A stretch of 51,725 nucleotides of DNA from Desulfolutivibrio sulfodismutans DSM 3696 (GCF_013376455.1 NZ_CP045505.1:1-51725); one strand, 5' to 3'; numbered from the stretch's first letter, positions 16,951 to 25,945 are shown. Translations and numbers: made by a program. Notes: generated by a model from the letters alone, not told the origin.

Positions 16951-18684
16951 TCATTTCCCGATGAGTCCGCGGGTCTTGAGATAGGCCAGGACGATTTCCG
17001 CCGCCTCAAGCGGCGTGCCCTGGGTGGTGTCGATGCGCAGTTCCGGGTTTTCCGGGGGCAGATAGGGATCGTCCACCCCGGTGACGCCGTGGATGATCCC
17101 GGCCCGGGCCTTGGCGTACAACCCCTTGCGGTCGCGCTGCTCGCACACCGAAAGGGGCGTGGAGATGTGGATCTCGATAAACGGCCCGAAGCGGGAGACC
17201 ATCTCCCGGGCCTGGCGGCGCGATTCGGGATAGGGCGCGATGGGGGCGCACAGGGCGATGCCGCGATTTTTGGTGATCTCGCTGGCCACATAGCCGATGC
17301 GCTGCACGTTCAGGTTGCGGTGCTCCTTGCTAAACGTCAGCTCGCTGGACAGGTGGCGGCGCACGATGTCGCCGTCGAGCAGGCTCACGGGCCGATCCTG
17401 GCATTCCAGGAGCCGGATGGAGAGCACCTTGGCCAGGGTGGATTTTCCGGCTCCGGAGAGCCCCGTCAGGAACAGGGTGAAACCGAGGCGTGCGGGGGAC
17501 GGATGGGTGCGCAAAAGCTCCCGGAGCACCTCGGGAAAGGTGTACCACTCCGGAATATCCTCCCCGCGCCCCAGGCGGGCCGTGAGGTCCGCGTGGCTGA
17601 CCGCCTCGCTTGCGATGTCCTCCTTGATCTCCCGGGGCTCCAGGTACAGGGAGAAGGCCGGGACATAGCGCCGGGGCCTGACGGCCACGGGCACGATATC
17701 CAGACGCCCCCGCCCGGCGTCCTTGGGATCAGGGGCGTCCATGGCCTGCAGGGCCTGCAGGGCCTCCAGGGCGGCCCAGGGCGGATAAAACAACGCATCG
17801 CCGGGGAAGGGGTCGTCGTGGCCCTCGTGAACCAGGAAATGGGTGCATCCGTAGTTGCGGTTGACGATGGCCTGGAGCAGGGCCCCGCGCGGTCCCGCGC
17901 CCCGGCTGTACAGGGGGGTCAGGCCGAGCAGGGCCACATCCCGGGGCATATGCCGCACGAAGTGTTCATAACACCGCACGGTGGGAAAGGAGCCGACCTC
18001 GGTGAACAGGGACGGGGGGGTGAGAGGGGAGATGAAAAGCCGGGCCCCCTGTTCCGCGGCGGCGGTCAAAAGCATTTCCCGGTGCATGCGGTGCAGGGGC
18101 GTGGCTTCCTGGTAGCCCAGAACCCGCCGCCATCCGCGCCTGGCGAAGAGCTCCCGGGTCTGGGCCGGGGTGCGGCGCAGGGCTCGGAAGTCGTAGTGCT
18201 GGGGATAGGCCAGCCCCTCGACGCCGCCGGCCGCGTACCATGTTCCCTGCCGCCGAAAGAGCCGTTCCACGCCGGGGTGTCGGCTGGGATCGTCCGTGCC
18301 GTAGACGGCCAGGGCCTCGCGGCGCAGGTCGGGCCGCCAGGTTTCGGCGACCCGCAACACCGCCAGCATGAAGCCCTCGGGGTCGCGCAGGGACACGGCA
18401 TCCCCCGGGGAAAGCCCCTGGGCCAATTCCCCGGAGAGGGGGAGGGTGATGGGGATGGGCCAAACCGTCCCGTCCGGCAGCCGCCCGTCGTCGAGGATGG
18501 ATTCGTATTCCCGGCGGGTGGCGTAGCCGCACAGGGGAAAATAGCCGCGATCAAGCAGGAGCTCGAGATCACGCAGGCCCTGCTCGTCGAGAAAGACCGA
18601 GGGCATGTCCACGGCCTGCCCGCGCAAGAGGGCGATCCGGCGGGGGGTGGCGATGAGGGTTTTGTTCGTAGTCATGGCGTTCAT
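16951..18684 (-). CDS. PAPS synthetase-type fusion: ATP sulfurylase domain + APS kinase
   Basis: A 577-aa fusion. Residues 1-390 are ATP-sulfurylase-like (sulfate + ATP to APS); residues about 398-577 are APS kinase (APS to PAPS). The kinase half is intact: P-loop GLSGAGKST, DGDIVRRHLSSELTFSKEHR, and KGLYAKARAGII. The sulfurylase half keeps the fold and the HxxH histidines (H198, H201), but the usual QTRNP reads QEATP (192-196) and the usual GRDHAG reads HEGHDD (286-291), so both signature arginines are missing. PAPS is the donor for sulfotransferases, three of which lie nearby. The gene follows the HlyD-like gene by 13 bases and is probably co-transcribed. Whether the first half still works is open. 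Confidence 0.9.
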   Translation of the reverse strand: MNAMTTNKTLIATPRRIALLRGQAVDMPSVFLDEQGLRDLELLLDRGYFPLCGYATRREYESILDDGRLPDGTVWPIPITLPLSGELAQGLSPGDAVSLRDPEGFMLAVLRVAETWRPDLRREALAVYGTDDPSRHPGVERLFRRQGTWYAAGGVEGLAYPQHYDFRALRRTPAQTRELFARRGWRRVLGYQEATPLHRMHREMLLTAAAEQGARLFISPLTPPSLFTEVGSFPTVRCYEHFVRHMPRDVALLGLTPLYSRGAGPRGALLQAIVNRNYGCTHFLVHEGHDDPFPGDALFYPPWAALEALQALQAMDAPDPKDAGRGRLDIVPVAVRPRRYVPAFSLYLEPREIKEDIASEAVSHADLTARLGRGEDIPEWYTFPEVLRELLRTHPSPARLGFTLFLTGLSGAGKSTLAKVLSIRLLECQDRPVSLLDGDIVRRHLSSELTFSKEHRNLNVQRIGYVASEITKNRGIALCAPIAPYPESRRQAREMVSRFGPFIEIHISTPLSVCEQRDRKGLYAKARAGIIHGVTGVDDPYLPPENPELRIDTTQGTPLEAAEIVLAYLKTRGLIGK

Positions 18685-18697
18685 GTGGGGGACGGCG

Positions 18698-19621
18698 CTA
18701 AGACGCCGACGGAACCAGCGTCACGTCGCAGCGCATGCCGTCCTTGATGGCTAGATCCGGGTTGTCCAGGGCGATCTCCACCTCGTAAAACGTGGGCTGT
18801 TGCAGGTAGATGGTCATGGTCACCTGGGAGAGCCGGGCGATCCGGCTGGTGTAGACCTTGTCCGGAAAGGCGTGGAAAACCATGCGCGCCTCGTCCCCGG
18901 CCTTGAGCTTGACGGCCTGGATCTCATGCACGGCGCAGCGGACCATCATCTTGTCCAGGACGCCGATCTCAAAAAGCGGGGCCTTCTCGTCCAGGGTGAA
19001 CACCGCCCCGGGCATGGCCCGGGGGTTGACGTCCAGCACGTATCCGGCAAAGGGCGCGGTGATGTAGAATTCCTTGGGGCTTTTTCCCGTTTCCGCGTCC
19101 CCCCCCCGTTTCTGGGCCGCCGTGAGCTCCCGGGTGTCCATGCGGGCCTTTTCCGCCGCGATGACCTCGCGCAGAAAGTCGAGCCGTTTTTGAAAGATGT
19201 CGAGGGAACGTTCGATCATGCCCAGATCGGATTCGGCGAAAAGTCCCTTTTTGGTCATCTCCCGCATTTCGTCGCGCCGGATCTTCTCCCGCTCGAAGGC
19301 CAGGGCAGCGGCCTGCAACTGGGCCTCCAACCCCGACAGGGTGTGCCGGGAAAGCTGGGACTTTTCCGCAATCAGCGTCTCCAGCATGGGTTCGTAGCCC
19401 GCCAGCCGGGCGTCCTGTTCCACCCGCTCCCCCACCTTGGCCAACACCGAGGTGATTTTCAGGCGCGGTTCGGTCCCCGCCACCTCGGGCACGGTGATGG
19501 CATGCTTGAACAGGCAAAACGCCTTGCCCACCACCTTGACGGGCTCCTGGGCCATGGCCCGGCCGGGCGCGGCCAGCCATAGGACGGCGCACAGAACCAT
19601 GCCCAATCTCGTCGCGTTCAT
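18698..19621 (-). CDS. HlyD-like periplasmic adaptor (membrane fusion) protein
   Basis: A 307-aa protein with a good ribosome binding site (AAGGAGAG) and an N-terminal signal sequence ending near AMAQ (residue 25). The body follows the HlyD plan: a first lipoyl/barrel half (about 28-75), a coiled-coil hairpin (about 80-165), a second lipoyl strand (FYITAPFAGYVLDVNP), and a beta-barrel. Adaptors of this family link inner-membrane transporters to outer-membrane channels, or serve in polysaccharide modification and secretion. No transporter gene is adjacent. It heads a two-gene unit with the PAPS synthetase, which hints at a role in handling a sulfated glycan. Confidence 0.82.
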   Translation of the reverse strand: MNATRLGMVLCAVLWLAAPGRAMAQEPVKVVGKAFCLFKHAITVPEVAGTEPRLKITSVLAKVGERVEQDARLAGYEPMLETLIAEKSQLSRHTLSGLEAQLQAAALAFEREKIRRDEMREMTKKGLFAESDLGMIERSLDIFQKRLDFLREVIAAEKARMDTRELTAAQKRGGDAETGKSPKEFYITAPFAGYVLDVNPRAMPGAVFTLDEKAPLFEIGVLDKMMVRCAVHEIQAVKLKAGDEARMVFHAFPDKVYTSRIARLSQVTMTIYLQQPTFYEVEIALDNPDLAIKDGMRCDVTLVPSAS

Positions 19622-20026
19622 GAACTCTCCTTGGCGCGCGGGGGGTCGAAACGTCGTCAGATACCCGGCCCGGCCAAGATAGGCAAGGCGGTCATTCCGG
19701 CCGCAGCCAGGGGCCGAGAGACAAACCGCCGGGCGTGGCCTGCCTCACGGCCGACCAAAGGCTGCCTGACCAGGAATACCGTCTGAACAGACGGGTGAAA
19801 AAGATCGTATTTTTTGGTCCCGCAGGCGTTTCCACAGATTGTCGACGGGTTGGCGGTCTTGGACCGCACCCGGTTTCCTGGACACACGTTATTCTTACGC
19901 CACCCGTGCCAGCATCGCCTGACCCATCCATTGCTCTTGCAGCACCATGGAATCCATGGCCAGAAGGCATGACATTCTGTCCATTTTGTTAAGTATTTTC
20001 TGCTCTGAAGAATACAATGCATGCGG
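19622..20026. other. Intergenic region with a possible IS3-type end
   Basis: No gene was recognised in about 400 bases. Near 19862-19890, on the minus strand, the sequence resembles the GTGTCCAGGAAACCGG terminus common in IS3-family elements, suggesting a scar. A short perfect stem (CCGTCTG-AA-CAGACGG, 19779-19794) is present without a T-tract. Base composition changes here from the GC-rich block to the AT-richer mosaic region. Confidence 0.4.
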
Positions 20027-23000
20027 TTAACTTTGATGAGGACTTCCTTGGCGGGCTTCCAGTCTCCCGTGGCGTATATAGTGTATAAGAGGACAAATGT
20101 TCCCATTTGCAACGTCAGGATACTTTAGGAGATACCACTTCGGATTAAACTCCGGACATGGGCTATGCATCTCTTCTTGCCCATATTTCAAATAGTACAT
20201 TAACGGCGGCATATTGTAGTCTGTCGATTCAGGATATGTTTTTGCGTACCATTTGCTGTTGAAAAATGGCCCCGGATCATATCCGCACGCCATGCCAATA
20301 TGCACAAAATGCACAAGTGCGGGTAAGTTTGATTCGGAAGACACCTTGTATTTGGCTTCATACCATGTGGCATCAAACAGTGGATGAGGCTGTAGGCCTT
20401 GTTGAACGCCATGCGTAAAATAATGGGCGAGAGGATTTAGCTTGGACGCTCCGACTTCGGCATATGTCTGTCGATACCATGAGACGGAAAACAACGGGTG
20501 AGGGTCGCGAGTCTTTGCGTTGTTTCCTTGTAAATAGTGCGCGAAGGGATTGCATCCCTGCAACATGACTTCAAGGTTTGCTTGCAGATAGGCGGTAGTG
20601 GAGAACAGTGGGCATGGATCCAGGCCGAGGCTGGCGCCTTGCGTTACATAATGTTCGATGGAATCCATCCCTTCAGAGAGCAAATCGGCGTAACGCTTCT
20701 CATACCACTCAACATCGAAGAGGCCAGAACACTTTATGATTTTTATTTCGGTTTGGGGATATTTTTTTTCAGATCTGCGCGTCGAGAAGAACGTCGATTT
20801 TTTCTTGGCCATAGCCGCTCGGGATTTCTCAAAAGAGGTGAGAATTTTCTTTCGCTCTCTTCCTTCCTGCCGCATCAAGGATAGACGAATTCGCTCAACA
20901 ACGTTCTGCTTTTCGGATATCATTTTCTGCAAAGAGGTAATCTTCTCGCTGTGCTGAAGCAGCAACGCCTGATTTTTTGTGAGATCACCCTGCAACTGGG
21001 ACAGCGTTTCCTCATATTGCATATCCGACTGACTCAAAGCCGCCTGATATTCGCTCGCCAGCTCCGATGATGCCTGCACCTGCGCCTTGAAATCCTGAAT
21101 CTGCGCCGCGGAATCCTGTGCCGTATGGCGTAGCGTATTCGCCTCCGCCGTGGCATCACTCAGGGCGGTTTCCAGCCGCTCTCGCTCGCGCGCGGCCGTC
21201 AGCAACCGCCCTTCCAGTTCCTGAATCCTGGCGGCGGCTGCGCCTGCGGCCGTCTGGGCGTTCTCCTGGACAGCGGACATCTCGCTGGCGGCCGTCAGCA
21301 ACCGCCCTTCCAGTTCCTGAATCCTGGCGGCGGCTGCGCCTGCGGCCGTCTGGGCGTTCTCCTGGACAGCGGACATCTCGCTGGCGGCCGTCAGCAACCG
21401 CCCTTCCAGTTCCTGAATCCTGGCGGCGGCTGCGCCTGCGGCCGTCTGGGCGTTCTCCTGGACAGCGGACATCTCGCTGGCGGCCGTCAGCAACCGCCCT
21501 TCCAGTTCCTGAATCCTGGCGGCGGCTGCGCCTGCGGCCGTCTGGGCGTTCTCCTGGACAGCGGACATCTCGCTGGCGGCCGTCAGCAACCGCCCTTCCA
21601 GTTCCTGAATCCTGGCGGCGGCTGCGCCTGCGGCCGTCTGGGCGTTCTCCTGGACAGCGGACATCTCGCTGGCGGCCGTCAGCAACCGCCCTTCCAGTTC
21701 CTGAATCCTGGCGGCGGCTGCGCCTGCGGCCGTCTGGGCGTTCTCCTGGACAGCGGACATCTCGCTGGCGGCCGTCAGCAACCGCCCCTCCAGTTCCTGA
21801 ATCCTGGCGGCGGCTGCGCCTGCGGCCGTCTGGGCGTTCTCCTGGACAGCGGACATCTCGCTGGCGGCCGTCAGCAACCGCCCTTCCAGTTCCTGAATCC
21901 TGGCGGCGGCTGCGCCTGCGGCCGTCTGGGCGTTCTCCTGGACAGCGGACATCTCGTGCGCGGCCGTCAGCAACTGCATTTCCAGTTCCTGAATCCTGGC
22001 GGCGGCTTCGCTTGCGGCCGTCAGCAACTGCCCTTCCAGTTCCTGAATCCTGGCGGCGGCTGCGCCTGCGGCCGTCTGGGCGTTCTCCTGGACAGCGGAC
22101 AACCGGGCCAGGGTTTCGGCCAACGCCTGCTCGCGCACGGCCCAGATCTTCCTGAGAGGCTCCTGATTGGTCTGCACCTTGATCCAAATCCGCAATTCCA
22201 AGGGGGAATCCGCCTGTGCCAGCGGAGGCAGATAGATCTGGGGATCACAATCAAAGGACCATATCGTGAAATGTTTCTGGTCAGGGATGACGACGGCATG
22301 CCCCCCGGCCCTGATCTGCTTGAAGTCTGCAGGATCGGCGAACCGGGCGAGCGTTTCGCGGGTGGACATGTTCAGAATCTGTATCTCGGAAATGAAAGCA
22401 ACCCCTTTGGTGTTGAGGGGATCGATACGCAGGCCATGCTGAGCAAGGCCCTCCGGATTGTTGATGACGCAGGTCAACTCCTGCCAGCCTTCCTGATCGA
22501 GCAAAAAAGTTTCAGAAAATTGATCGGCGTAGGTTTCACCCTGGGCGCTAGGGAAGAAGACTACGGCAAACAAGGTGCTGCCGACGGCGGTAGAGGTGAG
22601 GACGCGGCGTTCTCGCGCCATCCGCTGGCTCAGCCATTCCCGTTCCTGAAGGCCAATGTGTTCGAAGAGACGGTCAAAAAGTTGCGGAGCGGTCGCGCGA
22701 AGATACTCCCTGTTGGGCAAGTCCGGTTGTTCATCCTTGTTCGAGACTGCGGGCTCCGTAATGAGCAGCAAGGGGGAAAGACTCTCTTGTCCGTTTTCAG
22801 GAACGGCCTCACCGTCCGGACTTATCGGAATCTGTGGTTTGGCGATGTTCTGGTCGGCGGCGAGGCAGCGAATATTCTCATACAGTGCCGAAAAATATGA
22901 AGAGGTTCCCTCACCGGGATATTTCCTGGGTGACCGGTGTTCATGCTTGAGGTCGGTACTGACGAAGGACAGAATCGCCGGAATGTTGTCCTGTAACGAT

Positions 23001-23617
23001 TTTGGATAGTTGATGCCGAGTTTTTTTTCGATGGTATCCAGGGTGGCAAGGGGATCGCCCAGCAACTGATCGTATGTAATCACCACATGCGGCCGCGCCC
23101 TACAGGCTGCGAAGGTCTCCCGGTTATAGGCGAACCACAACAGCAGCCCCTTGCGGATGTCCATCGTGTCGCGTTTGGCCAGGGAGGCGGCCACCTCATC
23201 AGGGTGGCGCACAATGACGATCAGGCCGGGCTTTTCATTCCGTTGCTCCAACACCTCCGCCCACAGCGGAAACAGCATGGACAGGCGGGGATCCTTGACC
23301 GCCCAAAGCTTGTCCGTCCGGAAGGTGCGATCGAGAAAGGATTTCAGGCGTTGTTTGGCCTTTTGTCCAGCTGCCGACTCCAGCCAGTCTGCCGGCAGCG
23401 ATCCGACCATGTCCCACGAGCAACCCAGTTGACGCAGGAGAACCTCATGAATCGTCATCAGGTTTTCATTTTCCCAATAGCCGATTTCGTTTCGAGCATT
23501 CGCGGGCATCATGTCTGTGCCCAACTCGATTCCGAGAATATGGAGGCACCCGGCCAGGACGGAGGTGCCGCTGCGGTGCATGCCAAGGACCATCAGCGGA
23601 TTAACCTGGGTAAGCAT
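20027..23617 (-). CDS. Giant sulfotransferase-type protein with coiled-coil repeats and C-terminal WY repeats
   Basis: About 1,196 aa in three parts. The N-terminus (about 5-240) is a PAPS-type sulfotransferase: 5'-phosphosulfate loop LGMHRSGTSVLAG and 3'-phosphate segment IVIVRHPDEVAASL. The middle is a long coiled coil dominated by nine copies of a 32-residue unit (SAVQENAQTAAGAAAARIQ...), then a Ser/Lys-rich stretch. The C-terminal 230 residues hold about six repeats of the form FxxxWYxxxYxxV...NPLxHYxxxGxxxGxxPxPLF, known from glycan-assembly proteins. ATG 23617 (after AGGGA) is preferred over 23671 because the fold starts right after it. It is probably a large scaffold-linked enzyme of surface glycan sulfation. 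Acceptor unknown. Confidence 0.75.
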   Translation of the reverse strand: MLTQVNPLMVLGMHRSGTSVLAGCLHILGIELGTDMMPANARNEIGYWENENLMTIHEVLLRQLGCSWDMVGSLPADWLESAAGQKAKQRLKSFLDRTFRTDKLWAVKDPRLSMLFPLWAEVLEQRNEKPGLIVIVRHPDEVAASLAKRDTMDIRKGLLLWFAYNRETFAACRARPHVVITYDQLLGDPLATLDTIEKKLGINYPKSLQDNIPAILSFVSTDLKHEHRSPRKYPGEGTSSYFSALYENIRCLAADQNIAKPQIPISPDGEAVPENGQESLSPLLLITEPAVSNKDEQPDLPNREYLRATAPQLFDRLFEHIGLQEREWLSQRMARERRVLTSTAVGSTLFAVVFFPSAQGETYADQFSETFLLDQEGWQELTCVINNPEGLAQHGLRIDPLNTKGVAFISEIQILNMSTRETLARFADPADFKQIRAGGHAVVIPDQKHFTIWSFDCDPQIYLPPLAQADSPLELRIWIKVQTNQEPLRKIWAVREQALAETLARLSAVQENAQTAAGAAAARIQELEGQLLTAASEAAARIQELEMQLLTAAHEMSAVQENAQTAAGAAAARIQELEGRLLTAASEMSAVQENAQTAAGAAAARIQELEGRLLTAASEMSAVQENAQTAAGAAAARIQELEGRLLTAASEMSAVQENAQTAAGAAAARIQELEGRLLTAASEMSAVQENAQTAAGAAAARIQELEGRLLTAASEMSAVQENAQTAAGAAAARIQELEGRLLTAASEMSAVQENAQTAAGAAAARIQELEGRLLTAASEMSAVQENAQTAAGAAAARIQELEGRLLTAARERERLETALSDATAEANTLRHTAQDSAAQIQDFKAQVQASSELASEYQAALSQSDMQYEETLSQLQGDLTKNQALLLQHSEKITSLQKMISEKQNVVERIRLSLMRQEGRERKKILTSFEKSRAAMAKKKSTFFSTRRSEKKYPQTEIKIIKCSGLFDVEWYEKRYADLLSEGMDSIEHYVTQGASLGLDPCPLFSTTAYLQANLEVMLQGCNPFAHYLQGNNAKTRDPHPLFSVSWYRQTYAEVGASKLNPLAHYFTHGVQQGLQPHPLFDATWYEAKYKVSSESNLPALVHFVHIGMACGYDPGPFFNSKWYAKTYPESTDYNMPPLMYYLKYGQEEMHSPCPEFNPKWYLLKYPDVANGNICPLIHYIRHGRLEARQGSPHQS
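21196..22112. repeat. Coding tandem repeat, 96-bp unit, nine copies
   Basis: The unit encodes 32 residues of coiled coil. The eight central copies are almost identical at DNA level; one differs by a single base (CGCCCCTCC for CGCCCTTCC near 21786). Two diverged units lie at the high-coordinate end (21958-22112), one of them shortened. The near-identity indicates recent expansion or ongoing homogenisation, and copy number is likely to vary. Confidence 0.9.
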
Positions 23618-23649
23618 GGAAGTCCCTATGTGATGCGGGTTAAGGTTCC

Positions 23650-23990
23650 CGACTTTCGGTGTCGGCTTCAAGAGCGCGGCGCACCATGGACGCGAAAAGG
23701 GCCGTGGATTTGGTCACGGCTACCCGGCGGCGCGTGGCCCTGCAAGACCGCCGGTCCAGATTCTTGGTGACGCCCGGGGAGCGGTTGCAGGGGGCGGTGG
23801 AAGAAAGAGCGGCGAAGCCCAGAGGAACCGGATTGGCGCCGACCGACCAGGCCAGGGGTCAGCATACGGAAGCCCCTGAGAAAGCGATTCGCGCCGTGGC
23901 CGGAGAGTTGACGAAAAGTTCCACTCTCCTGGCCCTGGGGCGATGGATGGAGGTGTCGTCCAGGATACGCACGGGTTCGCGATCATCTCG
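23650..23990 (-). pseudogene. IS4-type transposase fragment
   Basis: Read across frames, the minus strand gives REPVRILDDTS, then RARRVEL, then a GANPVPLGFAALSST segment, then NLDRRSCRATRRRVAVTKST. This matches the order seen in DDE transposases of the IS4 group (DDT ... LGWSDG..F.P..F.LLSS ... IDKRT...RR.EA..K). Several frameshifts and a stop are present, and both ends of the gene are missing. Confidence 0.55.
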
Positions 23991-24053
23991 TCACGTTACG
24001 GTTCTGTACATGTTTCTGCGGCTCCGCCTTCGGCCGACCCGGGGCATTATCTT

Positions 24054-24749
24054 TCAAGCCCCGGCATTTTTGGCGGCGAGTGACTTTGATTTCAAAGACT
24101 TGTAAGCATCTACAAGCGTGCTGCTCAGGGTTATTCGAGAGAGCAGCTCGGTCCATGCAGTTCGATTCCCTACCCACGGCCTCATTTTATCAGTCGGTAT
24201 ATCATGAAAAAGGCATTGCGAAGTGTGCTCATCTATCTCAACGATGGTCAATTCAGCAACAGGGGCAGACTTTACATCAAGGCAGTTGATATCTATCTTC
24301 GGGAAGATGGAAGAAATTCTATCTCTGAACGCGGTAAGTTCTTGCACGGAGCAGTTTCGATTAGAGACAAACAAAACACGATCTGCCATGTTTAGGAGCT
24401 GGTATAACCGAATAATTCTTCGCTTTGACTCCTCGTAAAATTTGGTCAAACCCTCTTCTCTTTCAAGCGAAATTGGAAAATGATGTATTGAAACCATTCC
24501 AGAAATATTGTCTTTGACTTTGTAGTTGTCGCTGTGAATACCTTCAAAGGTAATATCCGTAAAATAATTACAAAAGCCTGTTTCAAATAGTTCGGCAAGT
24601 GCGTCAAGGCTATAGTTCATCATGTATTCATGAGGAGTTGAAAAAATACGAAGCTTGTTAAGATCAAGCGATACCGCCGGAGTACAGGCGGGCCCCGACG
24701 AGAGTACCAAATCGTATGTTTTGTTGAATATGCTCATCCCAAGCACCAT
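24054..24749 (-). CDS. DUF1796-type putative cysteine-peptidase-like protein
   Basis: A 231-aa protein. Its start (YDLVLSSGPACTPAVSL...IFSTPHEY) follows the DUF1796 plan of a cysteine in a [SG]xxCxPAxxL context and a later [ST]P[FH][DE] segment, with SIHHFP and ADRVLFVSNRN downstream. These proteins occur in polysaccharide loci and are annotated as putative papain-like peptidases; activity is not established. The gene is AT-richer than its surroundings. Its Shine-Dalgarno (AGGAAG) lies within the inverted-repeat end of the adjacent ISL3 remnant, so the IS insertion may have supplied the ribosome binding site. A second ATG at 24737 is possible. Confidence 0.65.
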   Translation of the reverse strand: MVLGMSIFNKTYDLVLSSGPACTPAVSLDLNKLRIFSTPHEYMMNYSLDALAELFETGFCNYFTDITFEGIHSDNYKVKDNISGMVSIHHFPISLEREEGLTKFYEESKRRIIRLYQLLNMADRVLFVSNRNCSVQELTAFRDRISSIFPKIDINCLDVKSAPVAELTIVEIDEHTSQCLFHDIPTDKMRPWVGNRTAWTELLSRITLSSTLVDAYKSLKSKSLAAKNAGA

Positions 24750-24750
24750 T

Positions 24751-25115
24751 GTTGGCTCTTCCTGGTTTTTAGTGGGTAGCCCCTGTCAGGAGCTAACCGG
24801 AGAGGTCCAGGCCGCCGCAGAAGAAAGAGATGGCGGTCTTGAAGCACTCCCGGTTCCTGTAGCCGCAGGCCTTCCTTTTGAAGGCCATAATCTTGCTGTT
24901 CAGCCCTTCGGCCACGCCATTGGCGATCCGATGGCGGCAGAAGGCCAGGATGTACTTCATATGTCTGTGGATCAGCCCGCCCGCCTCGCGCATCGGGGCT
25001 AGCCCCGACGTGTTCACCCAGGCCGGCGTTTCACGAAGCGTCTGGCCCAGCCTGTGACCAGGCGCTTCCAAACGTCATCCAGGCTCTCCTCCATGGCCAT
25101 GCATTGGCCACCGTG
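24751..25115 (-). pseudogene. ISL3-family transposase remnant (C-terminal part) with one IS end
   Basis: The minus strand encodes EESLDDVWKRLVTGWARR and, after a frame change, HMKYILAFCRHRIANGVAEG, KACGYRNRECFKTAI and FFCGGLDLS, the typical ISL3 transposase C-terminus. The IS end GGCTCTTCCTGG...GTGGGTAGCCCC lies at 24752-24780. The 5' part of the gene is missing and is replaced by IS1182 debris. Confidence 0.8.
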
Positions 25116-25129
25116 AGGTTCGCCGCCTT

Positions 25130-25655
25130 CAAGGACTCACGGGCCAGCCGAGCTTGTCCGGCAGATTTGCCTCACGGCAGAGCCAGAGATCTTTCGCGCC
25201 CGTGAGTTCGCGGTGCTCCTGGTTGCGTATCCGGTCCACCGCCTTGCCCACTCCTGACGCGATGCGCGCCCGGTTGTTGCACACACCCCTGCGCCTCCAG
25301 CGACAGCCGGGAACGCGTGCGAGAGAGGGTCGAAGGTCAGGAACGCATTCGCTGGCGTGCAGGAGAAGAAATTCTCGCAGGGAGAGGGAGCTGACGCAGC
25401 GCCGCGCCCTGCGTCGAGCCCTTCGAAGTAACCGATGGGGGGGCATGCGGAAGTAGCGCCCGGGCGGGAGAGAACGCCGACCAAGGGAATCGTCGAAAAA
25501 CGGCGCGCAGAGATCTTCAGTGAAGCGGTCGAAGCCGTGCTTGAGGCGGATGCCTTGCAGACGATCAGAGAAAACATGTCCACGGGGCTTGGGAATCACG
25601 ACTCTCCTGATCCACATGGCGTCTTGTCTGTCGGCTTGTCGTCCCAGGCCCATCG
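25130..25655 (-). pseudogene. IS1182-family transposase remnant (N-terminal part)
   Basis: The translation begins MGLGRQADRQDAMW at 25653 and continues GFDRFTEDLCAPFFDDS, SLPPGRYFRM, PPIGYFEGLDAGRG and SLSLREFL across two frames. This is the N-terminal order of IS1182 transposases. Frameshifts split it, and the catalytic C-terminal half is absent. Confidence 0.7.
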
Positions 25656-25720
25656 GCGATCTCCTTGGCGTGGAAATAGAATCAGGGAAATTGGGCCGAA
25701 AATCAACACCCTGGTACGAC
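25616..25720 (-). repeat. IS1182 5'-end copy, shared with 29317-29416
   Basis: About 100 bases on the minus strand (a GGTGTTGATTTTCGGCCC start leading into ATGGGCCTGGGACGACAAGC) are nearly identical to the plus-strand segment at 29317-29416. This marks two copies of the same IS start in opposite orientation. Confidence 0.75.
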
Positions 25721-25724
25721 GTTT

Positions 25725-25945
25725 TTCCCGTCTCACCCCATGTGGTCCCGGTCTGGTGGCCAGAGCCCAGGCCCGTTCCGCCAAATTTGGGCATTCTCTT
25801 CCCGTGCCTGGCGACTGACTACAGGAGACGTCTCCTTCAGCCAGAAGCTCACCTGGGCCGGATTCTGCTCCGGTGACCGATTTGCGGGTTTTTGTACCGA
25901 CATGGACCACGTCTTGCGGTATCGCCCCACCGTCCAGCGCGAGTG
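25725..25945 (-). pseudogene. IS630-family transposase fragment
   Basis: The minus strand reads NPAQVSFWLKETSPVVSRQAREENAQIW and, after a frame change, GLGSGHQTGTTWGETGKT. This matches the IS630 stretch in which a WLxExYPxI..A...A.I segment leads to DE(S/T)G......G.TW...G.TP. The DE dyad itself is degraded. The fragment ends where the IS1182 5' end begins. Confidence 0.5.

Noticed and set aside
19779-19794. Perfect 7-bp stem as terminator of the giant sulfotransferase gene
   Set aside because: There is no T-tract on the minus strand and it lies more than 230 bases after the stop.
21196-22112. CRISPR-like array
   Set aside because: The units are contiguous with no unique spacers and lie inside a coding frame. 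No cas genes are present.
21118-22187. Long open frames on both strands across the repeat region (about 345 codons each)
   Set aside because: They are by-products of the 96-bp repeat, whose length is a multiple of three, so any frame lacking a stop in one unit stays open. The products are Arg/Ser/Gly-rich low complexity.
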